NCBI RefSeq assembly: GCF_000474945.1
Contig: NZ_AXDW01000001.1
Coordinates: 496,001-560,000, forward strand
Origin: Solimonas soli DSM 21787
GTDB taxonomy: Bacteria; Pseudomonadota; Gammaproteobacteria; Nevskiales; Nevskiaceae
Direction of reading: 5' to 3'
Length of the DNA: 64,000 nucleotides
In this document: one piece after another, positions 19,586-27,774 of the stretch
How the letters are laid out: every line of letters starts with the position of its first letter
Numbering within the stretch: the first letter of the stretch is position 1
The notes under the pieces: generated by a model
What the model saw: the letters and a program-made list of their open reading frames with translations, nothing else
Told to the model about the DNA's origin: nothing
Databases searched by the model: none
Made by a program: the position numbers and the translations under genes

Positions 19586-19623
19586 GGTTCCGGCGCGTTC
19601 GCGCGCCGGAACCTTTTTGTTTT
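19586..19623 (+). terminator. Rho-independent terminator after the PhoX-family gene
   Basis: GGTTCCGGCGCG, loop TTCG, CGCGCCGGAACC is a perfect 12-bp stem, followed by TTTTTGTTTT. This is the clearest intrinsic terminator in the window. It ends only 8 bp before the ATG of the next plus-strand gene, leaving no room for a separate promoter after it. Confidence 0.95.
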
Positions 19624-19631
19624 ACGAATCC

Positions 19632-21350
19632 ATGTCGAACTCCCTGATCCCCGCCTCCCGACCCGCCGCAGCCGCGACGCTGCTCGCCACGCTCGTCATC
19701 GCCTGCCTGCTCGGCGCCTGCGAGCGGCGCGACGACAGTGGCGTCACGCTGCGCAGCAAGCCGGACGTCAGCCGCATCGCCAACATTCCGCCGCAGTGCT
19801 ACACGCGCACGCGGGATGCCGACGGCAAGGTGCAGAATCCCTGCTACGTCTGCCACGCCGACGCGCAGGAACCGAACTACCAGAGCCAGCCGGAGAACCA
19901 GCTGAGCTACGCCTTCCCTTCGCTGCAGCGCGACGGCAAGACACCGAACACCTGGGCCAATTTCTTCGTCGACCGCGGCGCCGCCATCGCGGCGATCGGC
20001 GACGACGAAGCCCTGCGCCATGTGCGCACCGACAACTACCGCGACGCCCGCGGCCGCATCGAACTGGTCGAACGCCTGACGCACCTGCCGAAGGCCTGGG
20101 ACGTCAACGGCGACGGCCGCTGGGGCGGCTATCTTCCCGACGCCGCCTTCCGCTTCGACGCGCAGGGCTTCGACCGCGACGCGAACGATCGGCCGACCGG
20201 CTGGCGCGCCTTCGCCTACTTCCCGTTTCCCGGCAGCTTCATGCCGACCAACGGCGCCTTCGACGACGTGCTGATCCGCCTGCCGGCCGCCTTCCGCGAA
20301 CGCGAGGACGGCACGCCGGACGAGACGGTCTACAAGATCAATCTGGCGATCGTCGAAAGCCTGGTGCGGCGCGCGGACATCGCCATCGACGCCAGCGACG
20401 AACGCGCGCTGGGCAGCGATCTCGACCGTGATGGCCGGCTCGCCAAGGCGACGCGCATCGTCTACGACTGGGCGCCGCTGCAGAAGCGCTTCATGTCCTA
20501 CGTCGGTCGCGCCCGGCTCGAGCAGGACGCCGGCCGCCTGCACGCCGCCGCCGGCCTGTTCCCCGAAGGCACGGAATTCCTGCACAGCGTGCGTTATCTC
20601 GACGTCGCCGCCGACGGCAGCGTGGTGCCGGCGCCGCGCATGAAGGAACTGCGCTACAGCCGCAAGCTGCGCTGGGTGTCGTATTCGGCGCTGCGCAACC
20701 AGGCGATCATCGAGACCAAGGAAGCGGCGCTGTCGCCGGACGAGCCCGAGCAATATTTCGGCGATCCGGAACGCGGCATGCAAAGCAAGCTCGGCTGGGC
20801 CTACCAGGGCTTCATCGAGGATGCGCGCGGCCGCCTGCGGCCGCAGACCCAGGAGGAATCGCAGTTCTGCCTCGGCTGCCACGGCGGCCTGTCGGCGACC
20901 GACGACACCGTGTTCTCGTTCTCGCGCAAGCTGCAGGGCGGCACGGCCCGCGGCTGGTACCACTGGGACGCGCAGCCGTTCCGCGCCCTGCCCGACCCGC
21001 TGCGGGCCGACGGCCAGCCCGAGTTCGCGACCTACCTGTACAACAACGCGGCGGGCGACGAATACCGCGCCAACGACGAGGTGCGGACGCGCTTCTTCGC
21101 CGCCGACGGCACGCCGCGTGCCGACGCCTTCGAAAAGCTGAAGACCGATCTGTCGACGCTGATGCTGCCGTCGCGCGAGCGCGCCCTGGCGCTCGACAAG
21201 GCCTACTGGCTGATCGTGCGCGAGCAGTCGTTCGCGCACGGCCGCGACGCCATCCTGCGGCCGGCGCACAACATGTGGCAGGAAGTCGAGCAGAACGCGC
21301 CGACCGGCATCGAAACGCCGCTGCCGGCGCCGCGTCTCGCCGTGCAATAA
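19632..21350 (+). CDS. Lipoprotein with two c-type haem-binding motifs, function unknown
   Basis: 572 aa. The signal peptide ends in LLGAC (Cys30), predicting a lipid anchor. Two CXXCH motifs are present: CYVCH at residues 71-75 and CLGCH at 413-417. Covalent attachment of two haems in the periplasm is therefore likely, a decahaem or di-haem peroxidase layout is not. Between them is a long region with repeated EF-hand-like Asp patterns (DVNGDGRWGGY, GSDLDRDGRLAKA). I recognise no named family. It follows the PhoX-family gene by 65 bp and a terminator, and has no obvious ribosome site. Confidence 0.75.
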   Translation: MSNSLIPASRPAAAATLLATLVIACLLGACERRDDSGVTLRSKPDVSRIANIPPQCYTRTRDADGKVQNPCYVCHADAQEPNYQSQPENQLSYAFPSLQRDGKTPNTWANFFVDRGAAIAAIGDDEALRHVRTDNYRDARGRIELVERLTHLPKAWDVNGDGRWGGYLPDAAFRFDAQGFDRDANDRPTGWRAFAYFPFPGSFMPTNGAFDDVLIRLPAAFREREDGTPDETVYKINLAIVESLVRRADIAIDASDERALGSDLDRDGRLAKATRIVYDWAPLQKRFMSYVGRARLEQDAGRLHAAAGLFPEGTEFLHSVRYLDVAADGSVVPAPRMKELRYSRKLRWVSYSALRNQAIIETKEAALSPDEPEQYFGDPERGMQSKLGWAYQGFIEDARGRLRPQTQEESQFCLGCHGGLSATDDTVFSFSRKLQGGTARGWYHWDAQPFRALPDPLRADGQPEFATYLYNNAAGDEYRANDEVRTRFFAADGTPRADAFEKLKTDLSTLMLPSRERALALDKAYWLIVREQSFAHGRDAILRPAHNMWQEVEQNAPTGIETPLPAPRLAVQ

Positions 21351-21400
21351 GGCCGCGGTCGCGCTGCGGAAACACCCGCAACGCTGGGTGAATCTCCCGA

Positions 21401-22462
21401 ATGGCTGTGCCCGGGGGCGGCGCGGAGAATCGGTCGCGAGCCGCCGCGGGGAAGGCGCGGGCGGCGCTCACGCCGCCGGAGGCCGCAGGGGTCCGCGGCC
21501 CTCGTCCGACTACAGCACAGGTGCGCGTGATCCAGCCCGATCCACCGGCGAGGCGAGTCGTCCGCTTCGACATCGACGTGACGCGGTTCATCGACGCCGA
21601 GGGCCAGCTCTGCGCGCCGCTGCCGGCCTTCGCACGCCAGTCGGGCACCCTGCGCGCGCTGTACGGCACCATGGTCGAGGCGCGCATCTTCGACAAGAAG
21701 GCGACCGCGCTGCAGCGTGCCGGCCAGCTCGGCGGCTATTCGCCGCGGCTCGGGTTCGAGGCGATCGGCACGGCGATCGGCGGCGCGCTGCGCGCCGACG
21801 ATCTGCTGTTGCCGGCGCATCGCGATGCGGCCGCGCAACTGCTGCGCGGCGCGGCGATGCAGGAGCTTTTCGCGTACTGGAGCGATCCGGCCGGCGAGCA
21901 GGATTCGCCCCTGCTGCCGGCCCTGGAACTGGCGCGCCGCAGCGCGCGCGGCGACGGACCGATCGCGCTGCTGAGCTGCGCCGACGGCGAGGCCGGCGTC
22001 GAGGAGGGCCTGCTGGCGGCGATGCACGCCAATCTGCCGCTGGTCGTCGTCGCCGCCAGCGTCGCGCGCACGGCGGCGAACGAGGCGCGCCGGCATCGCG
22101 CACCGCTGGCGCGGCGCGCCCTGGCCGCCGGCGTCCACGCCGAAGCGGTCGACGGCAACGACGTCATCGCCGTCCGTCACGTGCTCGATCTGGCCGTGGA
22201 GCGCGCGCGGCGCGGCGGCGGCCCCACCTTCGTCGAGGCCCTGACCTGGCAGCTCTACGAAGGCGGCGACGAAACGGCGCCGCGCAGCGCGGACGACCTG
22301 CGCGCCGCCTGGGAGCGCTGCCCGATCCGCCGTCTCAGGCGCTACATCGGCAGCCAGGGCCTGTGGTCGATCGAAGAGGAAGAAGCGCTGCTGATGCGCG
22401 CCGGCGAAAGCGCCGAAGTCGCCGCGCGCGGCTTTCTCGGCGCCTGCAGCGGCGCGCGCTGA
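21401..22462 (+). CDS. Divergent 2-oxoacid dehydrogenase E1-alpha homologue, probably not a normal TPP enzyme
   Basis: 353 aa. The N-terminal half matches PdhA/BkdA-type E1-alpha: RFDIDVTRFIDAEGQ, LPAFAR, LYGTMVEARIFDKKATALQRAGQLGGY, then LLPAHRDAAAQLLRGAAM. The cofactor half is altered. The usual GDG of the thiamine-diphosphate/Mg motif is ADG (SCADGEAGVEEG), the NN-x-WAIS strand is missing, and the preceding segment with the conserved His is shortened. No E1-beta, E2 or E3 gene is adjacent. The C-terminal region (FVEALTWQLYEGGDE) is family-like. The first 40 residues are low in complexity, so the real start may be GTG at 21521 or 21527. Confidence 0.7.
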   Translation: MAVPGGGAENRSRAAAGKARAALTPPEAAGVRGPRPTTAQVRVIQPDPPARRVVRFDIDVTRFIDAEGQLCAPLPAFARQSGTLRALYGTMVEARIFDKKATALQRAGQLGGYSPRLGFEAIGTAIGGALRADDLLLPAHRDAAAQLLRGAAMQELFAYWSDPAGEQDSPLLPALELARRSARGDGPIALLSCADGEAGVEEGLLAAMHANLPLVVVAASVARTAANEARRHRAPLARRALAAGVHAEAVDGNDVIAVRHVLDLAVERARRGGGPTFVEALTWQLYEGGDETAPRSADDLRAAWERCPIRRLRRYIGSQGLWSIEEEEALLMRAGESAEVAARGFLGACSGAR

Positions 22463-22568
22463 GCAAGGCCGATGCCCGCCGCTGAACGGCGGCTTGATGA
22501 ACCCTCGCCCGCCCTGGACCTCTAAGGCGTGGGAGTGCGTGCTCCCGACCGCCATGGAGGCACGAACG

Positions 22569-23024
22569 ATGAGCAAGCTCGAACAGCAGGATCGCGCGAA
22601 CCAGAGGTCCGAAGGCGGCATGTTCTATCCGACCGGCTATATCGTGGCCGGCTTCGCCTCGCCGGAATGCGCACGGGACGCTCTGCATCACCTGCAGGAA
22701 AGCGGCTTCGCCGAAGACGACATCACCCTGGTGAAAGCGGCGCAGATGGCGCGCGAAGCCGAGCACAACCTGGAGTCGCCCTCCTTGTTCGCGTCGATGG
22801 GCTCCAGCCTCCAGGTCCGGCAGAAGCAGCTCGAACTGGCGCGGCAGGGCTGGGACTTCCTGCTGATCGACGCCGGCTCGCAGGAGCGCGAGCGGCGCGC
22901 CGTGCAGGCGCTCAGCGGCTGCAAGGTCGGCTATGCGATCAAATACAAGCCGCTGATCATCGAAAACATCATGCCGGACGTGCCCGGCGAGAAGCGCGAG
23001 CCGCATCCGGCGCGGGTCCCCTGA
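22569..23024 (+). CDS. Small soluble protein of unknown function
   Basis: 151 aa with a good Shine-Dalgarno (GGAGG, about 10 bp before ATG 22569), which decides the start over longer in-frame options. No signal peptide or membrane helix. The opening VAGFASPECARDALHHLQESGFAEDDITLVKA resembles the ferredoxin-like repeat in general-stress proteins of the YflT/DUF1269 kind, where GF and DI(T) recur. That is a resemblance only. It is followed by a strong hairpin terminator shared with the convergent gene. Confidence 0.7.
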   Translation: MSKLEQQDRANQRSEGGMFYPTGYIVAGFASPECARDALHHLQESGFAEDDITLVKAAQMAREAEHNLESPSLFASMGSSLQVRQKQLELARQGWDFLLIDAGSQERERRAVQALSGCKVGYAIKYKPLIIENIMPDVPGEKREPHPARVP

Positions 23025-23030
23025 ATCGAC

Positions 23031-23065
23031 GAAGCAGGCCCGCGCGTCGCCGGCCTGCTTCCTTC
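23031..23065. terminator. Bidirectional hairpin between convergent genes
   Basis: GAAGCAGGCC and GGCCTGCTTC form a perfect 10-bp stem around an 11-base loop, followed by CTTC. It lies between the plus-strand gene ending at 23024 and the minus-strand gene ending at 23075. The T run is poor on both sides. Confidence 0.65.
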
Positions 23066-23074
23066 GCCCGCCGT

Positions 23075-23632
23075 TCAGCGCGCGCGATTCTTGCCGAACA
23101 CGCCGCCCAGCGTGACGCCGATGAAGTCGCTCTGTGAATTGAGATTGCCGTGCACGCCGAGCTCGAGCCCGCGCGTCGGGTAGAACAGCAGCTCGACCGG
23201 CACGCCGACGATCGGGCGCTGGCGATCATTGGCGACGTCGGTGAGACGACTCGCCCCGGCGAACAGGTAGGCCTTCGTCGAATACAGGGCCATGCCGATC
23301 TCGGCCGCGACTTCCTCGGCGGTATTGCTCGTGTAGTCGGCCATCCAGGCGGCGCGCAGGCGCGCTGCCGCGCGGCTGCCGAAGGTCAGCGCCGCATAGC
23401 CCTCCCAGCCGCCGACCTTCTGCGCATCGCTCTTCGTGCCGCCGGGCGGTGGCGCGTAATCCTCGCCATCGTAGTAGCCCGCGCCCACGCTGCCCCAAAT
23501 GTCCACCGCGGCGGCCGGCTCCGCCGGCGCCTGCCTGGCCGGCGGCGCGCCCTGCGTGGCGGCCGCAGCCTGCATCGTCAGCGCCGTGCCCAGCAGGCAG
23601 ACGCCCAGTCTCTTGCCAGCGTGTCGCAACAT
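23075..23632 (-). CDS. Exported beta-rich protein, possible small outer-membrane barrel
   Basis: 185 aa. A signal peptide (about residues 1-25, ending MQAAAA) and an Ala/Pro linker precede a domain of alternating amphipathic strands: WGSVGAGYYDG, GWEGYAALTFGSRAAARLRAAWMADYTSN, EIGMALYSTKAYLFAGASRLTD, LELGVHGNLNSQSDFIGVTLGGVFGK. This looks like an eight-strand porin-like fold, but the C-terminal residue is Arg, not the aromatic residue usual for Bam substrates. Function unknown. Confidence 0.65.
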   Translation of the reverse strand: MLRHAGKRLGVCLLGTALTMQAAAATQGAPPARQAPAEPAAAVDIWGSVGAGYYDGEDYAPPPGGTKSDAQKVGGWEGYAALTFGSRAAARLRAAWMADYTSNTAEEVAAEIGMALYSTKAYLFAGASRLTDVANDRQRPIVGVPVELLFYPTRGLELGVHGNLNSQSDFIGVTLGGVFGKNRAR

Positions 23633-23778
23633 AAGTCCCCATCCCCGAGTTGATGAAACGCGTGCGCGATCCTAGCCGACCGCCTGCCGCATCTCGCGCC
23701 GTTTCGCGCGGACGTTGAGCAGTCCGTCACGCCTCGCGGCGGCTGCGGTGGCGGATCGAAAACGCCGCGGGCCGGTGT

Positions 23779-23784
23779 TATAGT
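23779..23784 (+). promoter_or_regulatory. Probable -10 element (TATAGT) for the small exported protein
   Basis: TATAGT lies 30 bp upstream of the ATG at 23815, in an otherwise GC-rich stretch. No good -35 box is seen at the right distance, so an extended or activated promoter is possible. Confidence 0.4.
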
Positions 23785-23814
23785 GATTTTCAGATTTGGG
23801 GGCCAAGTCTTTTT

Positions 23815-24186
23815 ATGCGCAAGACTTTTTCGATTGGAACACTGATCGCGGCGTGCCTGACGGCGGCGCTCGGGGGCGGTCTCGCCGGGGCGGATGAACT
23901 CGCGGTGCCGGCCGTCGAAGGTTCGGCGCAACAGCCGAAGCCGCTGGTCCTGCCGCATCGCGGCCAGAGCGAGGCGACGGTGCTGCGCGAGTTCGGCGAG
24001 CCCAAGCTGCGCCACGCGCCGGCCGGCGGCGGCAAGCCGCAGCATCCGCCGATCACGCGCTGGGACTACGACGGCTACTCGGTGTTCTTCGAGCGCACGA
24101 CGGTGGTCGACGTGGTGATCAAGGGCGATCCGCCGCCGCTTTCGCACGTCGACGAGCTGAAACCGGCGCGCACCTCCGGCGAATAG
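23815..24186 (+). CDS. Small exported protein of unknown function
   Basis: 123 aa. A clear signal peptide (residues 1-26, ending GGLAGA). The mature part contains MREFGEP-like spacing in ATVLREFGEPKLRHAPAGGG, then RWDYDGYSVFFERTTVVDVVIK. That helix-strand pattern recalls BamE/SmpA-type small envelope proteins (xxVxxxFGxP...W.Y), but similarity is limited to this pattern. A hairpin terminator follows at 24229. Confidence 0.7.
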   Translation: MRKTFSIGTLIAACLTAALGGGLAGADELAVPAVEGSAQQPKPLVLPHRGQSEATVLREFGEPKLRHAPAGGGKPQHPPITRWDYDGYSVFFERTTVVDVVIKGDPPPLSHVDELKPARTSGE

Positions 24187-24228
24187 CGGCGCGGCGTCGC
24201 CGCACGGTAAAATCGGCATCGCAGAATC

Positions 24229-24257
24229 GGGGGCGCGCAAGCGCCCCCTTATCGTTT
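24229..24257 (+). terminator. Hairpin terminator upstream of aguA
   Basis: GGGGGCGC, GNRA-type loop GCAA, GCGCCCCC gives a perfect 8-bp GC stem followed by TTATCGTTT. It separates the small exported-protein gene from aguA, whose ATG is 32 bp further on. Confidence 0.75.
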
Positions 24258-24288
24258 CCTTCCGCCCCTTTTCCGCCGTGGAACGCCG

Positions 24289-25326
24289 ATGACCGCTCCG
24301 ACCACCGTCCTGCCCGCCGAATGGGCGCCGCAACGCGCCGTGCAGCTGACCTGGCCGCGGCCCGACGGCGACTTCGCGAAGCACTTCGTCGCCGTCGAAG
24401 ACACCTTCGTGGCGATCGCCGCGGCGATCACGCGCTTCGAGGATCTGATCATCGCCTGCGGCGACGATGTGCAGGAACTCGGCAGGAAGCTGCTCGCCGG
24501 CGGCGTCGACCCCAGGCGCGTCGACCTGTACCCGGCGCCGGCCAACGATGTCTGGGCACGCGATCACGGCCCGATCACGGTGTTTCGCGACGGCCGGCCG
24601 GTGCATCTGGATTTCGTCTTCAACGGCTGGGGCGGCAAGTTCGACGCCGCGCTCGACAACCAGCTGACGCGCGCGCTCGCCGCGCAGGACGCGTGGCAGG
24701 CGCCGGTCGAGACGCTCGACTTCGTGCTCGAAGGCGGCGGCATCGAATCCGACGGCCTCGGCACCCTGCTGACGACCGAGCGCTGCCTGCTGGCGCCGAC
24801 GCGCAATCCGCAGTTCGACAAGGCGCAGATCGAGGAGAAGCTCAAAGGCTGGTTCGGCGTGCAGCGCGTGCTGTGGCTGAAGCACGGCGATCTGATCGGC
24901 GACGACACCGACGGCCACATCGACACCATCGCGCGCTTCTGCGACGCGACGACGATCGCCTATCAGGCCTGCGACGACGAGCAGGATCCGCACTACGCCG
25001 ACCTGAAGGCGATGGAAGCCGAGCTGCAGGCCCTGCGCACCCTCGACGGCGAACCGTACAAGCTGGTGCCGCTGCCGCTGCCGCTGCCGGCCTTCGACGA
25101 AAACGGCAAGCGTCTGCCGGCCGGCTATCCGAATTTCCTGATCCTGAACGGCGCCGTGCTGGTGCCCACCTACGGCGATCCGAACGATGCGGTCGCGCTG
25201 CAGCGCCTCGCGCCCTGCTTCCCCGGCCGCGAGGTGCTCGGCATCGATTGCCGCGCGCTGATCGAACAGTACGGCAGCCTGCACTGCGTGACGATGCAGA
25301 TTCCGGGCGCGCCCCGAGAGGATTGA
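24289..25326 (+). CDS. aguA: Agmatine deiminase
   Basis: 345 aa. Converts agmatine to N-carbamoylputrescine in the arginine decarboxylase route to putrescine. Family features: PAEWAPQRAVQLTWPRPDGDF at the start, NDVWARDHGPITVFRDG, VLEGGGIESDGLGTLLTTERCLL, DDTDGHIDTIARF, and the catalytic cysteine near the C-terminus in GSLHCVTMQIP. It precedes aguB by 4 bp. Length is slightly below the plant and Pseudomonas enzymes (about 365), with no loss of motifs. Confidence 0.95.
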   Translation: MTAPTTVLPAEWAPQRAVQLTWPRPDGDFAKHFVAVEDTFVAIAAAITRFEDLIIACGDDVQELGRKLLAGGVDPRRVDLYPAPANDVWARDHGPITVFRDGRPVHLDFVFNGWGGKFDAALDNQLTRALAAQDAWQAPVETLDFVLEGGGIESDGLGTLLTTERCLLAPTRNPQFDKAQIEEKLKGWFGVQRVLWLKHGDLIGDDTDGHIDTIARFCDATTIAYQACDDEQDPHYADLKAMEAELQALRTLDGEPYKLVPLPLPLPAFDENGKRLPAGYPNFLILNGAVLVPTYGDPNDAVALQRLAPCFPGREVLGIDCRALIEQYGSLHCVTMQIPGAPRED

Positions 25327-25330
25327 ACCC

Positions 25331-26242
25331 ATGAGCAAGAACAAGACCCTGCGCGTCGGCGTCGTCCAGCAGCCGTGCACCAGCGAGCGCGACGTCAACC
25401 AGAAGATCTCCGAGGAAGGCATCCGCGCCGCGGCGGCCGGCGGCGCGAAGCTCGTGCTGTTGCAGGAGCTGCACACCTCGCTGTACTTCTGCCAGCACGA
25501 ATCGACCGAGCTGTTCGATCTCGCCGAGCCGATTCCCGGCCCGTCGAGCGAATGGCTGGGCGCGCTGGCCAAGGAGCTCGGCGTGGTCATTGTCGGCTCG
25601 CTGTTCGAGCGCCGCGCGCCGGGCCTGTATCACAACACCGCGGTCGTGCTGGAGAAGGACGGCAGCCTCGCCGGCGTCTACCGCAAGATGCACATCCCGG
25701 ACGATCCGGGCTACTACGAGAAGTTCTACTTCACGCCCGGCGATGCGAACACCGGGGCCGCCACCGGCGGCTTCACGCCGATCCAGACCAGCGTCGGCAA
25801 GCTCGGCGTGCTGGTCTGCTGGGACCAGTGGTATCCGGAAGGCGCGCGGCTGATGGCGCTGGCCGGCGCCGACCTGCTGCTCTATCCGACCGCGATCGGC
25901 TGGAACCCGCAGGACAGCGACGAGGAGCGCGCGCGCCAGCGCGATGCCTGGGTGACGATCCAGCGTGCGCACGCCGTCGCCAACGGCCTGCCGGTGATCG
26001 TCGCCAACCGCGTCGGCTTCGAGCCGGACCCGAGCGGCCAGTGGCCGGGCTCGCAGTTCTGGGGCCACAGCTTCATCGCCGGCCCGCAGGGCGAGTTCAT
26101 CGCCAAGGCCGGCGAGAAGGCCGACGTGCTGCTCGCCGACGTCGACCTCGAACGCAGCGAGAACGTGCGCCGCTGGTGGCCGTTCCTGCGTGACCGTCGT
26201 ATCGACGCCTATGGCGATCTGACCAGGCGCTTCCGCGACTGA
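25331..26242 (+). CDS. aguB: N-carbamoylputrescine amidase
   Basis: 303 aa. A nitrilase-superfamily hydrolase that makes putrescine, CO2 and ammonia from the AguA product. The Glu-Lys-Cys triad is visible in LLQELHTSLYF (Glu), YRKMHIPDDPGYYEKFYFTPGD (Lys) and LGVLVCWDQWYPE (Cys). The DPGYYEKFYF and DQWYPE strings are typical of this branch. The ATG lies 4 bp after aguA, and the pair forms one transcription unit. Confidence 0.95.
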   Translation: MSKNKTLRVGVVQQPCTSERDVNQKISEEGIRAAAAGGAKLVLLQELHTSLYFCQHESTELFDLAEPIPGPSSEWLGALAKELGVVIVGSLFERRAPGLYHNTAVVLEKDGSLAGVYRKMHIPDDPGYYEKFYFTPGDANTGAATGGFTPIQTSVGKLGVLVCWDQWYPEGARLMALAGADLLLYPTAIGWNPQDSDEERARQRDAWVTIQRAHAVANGLPVIVANRVGFEPDPSGQWPGSQFWGHSFIAGPQGEFIAKAGEKADVLLADVDLERSENVRRWWPFLRDRRIDAYGDLTRRFRD

Positions 26243-26376
26243 GCGCCGGCCACGGTGCGTGGCGCCGTGGCGATTGAAGCGGCGCGCGCCACGCGGCACA
26301 GTCACGTCTCCACGCTCGCCCTGCCCGCGCCCCGCGCCGCAGCGGCCACACCCATTCCACCATCGAGGAATCTCCC

Positions 26377-26433
26377 GTGTCCGCCCAGGAACAACTGCAG
26401 CCGTTCCGCGATAGCGAACCGGGGATTCGATGA
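26377..26433 (+). CDS. Possible 18-codon leader ORF
   Basis: A GTG start with a ribosome site (GAGG, 8 bp upstream) opens an 18-codon frame, VSAQEQLQPFRDSEPGIR. Its stop TGA overlaps the first bases of a perfect inverted repeat at 26430-26452. It lies in the 275-bp gap before the first acyl-CoA dehydrogenase and is followed by a terminator. It may be a regulatory leader or the remnant of a lost gene; the evidence is positional only. Confidence 0.35.
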   Translation: MSAQEQLQPFRDSEPGIR

Positions 26434-26452
26434 ACTGCCGGCGGCAGTTCAT
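26430..26452. promoter_or_regulatory. Perfect inverted repeat upstream of acyl-CoA dehydrogenase
   Basis: ATGAACTGCC-GGC-GGCAGTTCAT has 10-bp arms without mismatch. It could be an operator for a dimeric regulator (a TetR- or GntR-type regulator of fatty-acid breakdown is typical for such genes) or an mRNA hairpin. It is placed 65 bp before the ATG. Confidence 0.6.
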
Positions 26453-26465
26453 GCCCGGTGAACGG

Positions 26466-26495
26466 ACGGGGCTGGGGCCCCGCCCCGTGCGTTTT
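26466..26495 (+). terminator. Terminator-like hairpin directly before acyl-CoA dehydrogenase
   Basis: ACGGGGC and GCCCCGT form a 7-bp stem around a GC-rich loop, followed by GCGTTTT. It ends about 22 bp before the ATG at 26518, after the leader ORF and inverted repeat. It may end the aguAB transcript or act as an attenuator. Confidence 0.5.
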
Positions 26496-26517
26496 CATTC
26501 ATGACATGTGAGCGACC

Positions 26518-27660
26518 ATGACCACTTCCTCCTCCGAACTCGAACTCTTCCGCGACACGGTCCGCAAATTTCTCGCCGACAAGGTCGAGCCGCATTACGA
26601 GAAATGGGAAAAGGCCGGCATCTTCCCCAAGGAGCTCTACCTGCAACTCGGCGAAGCCGGCCTGCTCTGCGTCGACCAGCCCGAGGAGTACGGCGGCATC
26701 GGCGCACCGTTCGAGTTCTCCTGCGTGATCGTCGAGGAAGTCGCGCGCATGGGTTTCCTCGCGCTGGCCTCGAACCTCACCGTGCATTCGGACATCGCCG
26801 CGCCGTACATCCTGCATCTGGGCAGCGAGGCGCAGAAGCGGAAGTATCTGCCGCGCATGGCCAGCGGCGAATGCATCGGCGCGATCGGCATGACCGAACC
26901 GGGCGCCGGCTCCGACCTGCAGGGCATGAAGACCAGCGCGACGCCGGACGGCGACGACTACCTCATCAACGGCTCGAAGACCTTCATCACCAACGGCCAG
27001 CACGCCGGCGTCGTCGTGCTCGCGACCAAGACCGATCCGAAAGCCGGCGCCAAGGGCACGACCCTGTTCACCGTCGACACCTCGCTGCCCGGCTTCAAGC
27101 GCGGCCGCAATCTCGACAAGATCGGCCTGCACGCGGCCGATACTTCCGAACTGTTCTTCGACAACCTGCGCATCGGCAAGGACGAAGTGCTCGGCCGCCT
27201 CGGCGGCGGTTTCGGCCATCTGATCGACGAGCTGCCGCGCGAACGCCTCGTGCTCGCCGTGTCGGCCGTGGCCCATGCGCAGGGCGCGCTCGAGAAGACC
27301 ATCGAGTACGTGACGACGCGCAAGGCCTTCGGCCAGCCGATCGCCGCGTTCCAGAACACACGCTTCGAACTGGCGAAGATCAAGACCGACATCGAAGTGC
27401 ACCGCGCCTACATGGAGAAGTGCACGGCGCTGTACGCCGAAGGCAAGATGGATGTGCCGACGGCGGCGATGATCAAGCTCGCCACCACCGAGATGGAAGG
27501 CCGCGTCACCGATGCCTGCCTGCAGCTGTTCGGCGGCTACGGCTACATGACCGAGTACCCGATCTCGCGCTACTTCATCGACGCGCGCATCCAGCGCATC
27601 TACGGCGGCACGTCGGAGATCATGAAGGAAGTCATCGCGCGCGCGCTGGTCGGGCGCTGA
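26518..27660 (+). CDS. Acyl-CoA dehydrogenase, long-chain (LCAD/IVD-like) type
   Basis: 380 aa. FAD enzyme for the first step of beta-oxidation. Signatures: IGMTEPGAGSDLQGMKTSA, NGSKTFITNGQHA, RKAFGQPIAAFQNTRFELA, QLFGGYGYMTEYPISRYFIDARIQRIYGGTSEIMKEVIAR. The short-chain/MCAD catalytic Glu in YEGT is Gly here, as in LCAD. The LCAD/IVD-type base would be Glu259 in ALEKTIEYV, which is present. It is followed after 114 bp by a close paralogue. Chain-length preference is inferred from the motif only. Confidence 0.93.
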   Translation: MTTSSSELELFRDTVRKFLADKVEPHYEKWEKAGIFPKELYLQLGEAGLLCVDQPEEYGGIGAPFEFSCVIVEEVARMGFLALASNLTVHSDIAAPYILHLGSEAQKRKYLPRMASGECIGAIGMTEPGAGSDLQGMKTSATPDGDDYLINGSKTFITNGQHAGVVVLATKTDPKAGAKGTTLFTVDTSLPGFKRGRNLDKIGLHAADTSELFFDNLRIGKDEVLGRLGGGFGHLIDELPRERLVLAVSAVAHAQGALEKTIEYVTTRKAFGQPIAAFQNTRFELAKIKTDIEVHRAYMEKCTALYAEGKMDVPTAAMIKLATTEMEGRVTDACLQLFGGYGYMTEYPISRYFIDARIQRIYGGTSEIMKEVIARALVGR

Positions 27661-27774
27661 GGCCGCGGAATCGGCCGGCGCAAGGCGGCGCCGGTCTACT
27701 GCGATTCAGGGAGGCGGCGCCTGCCTTGCTGCCGGACCATTTGCGCCTGCCCTTACGGACGATGCCTGACCGCC

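Noticed and set aside
20100-20460. Calcium-binding EF-hand loops in the two-haem lipoprotein (DVNGDGRWGGY, DLDRDGRL)
   Set aside because: The Asp/Gly spacing is suggestive, but helix context is missing, so no EF-hand or dockerin domain is claimed.
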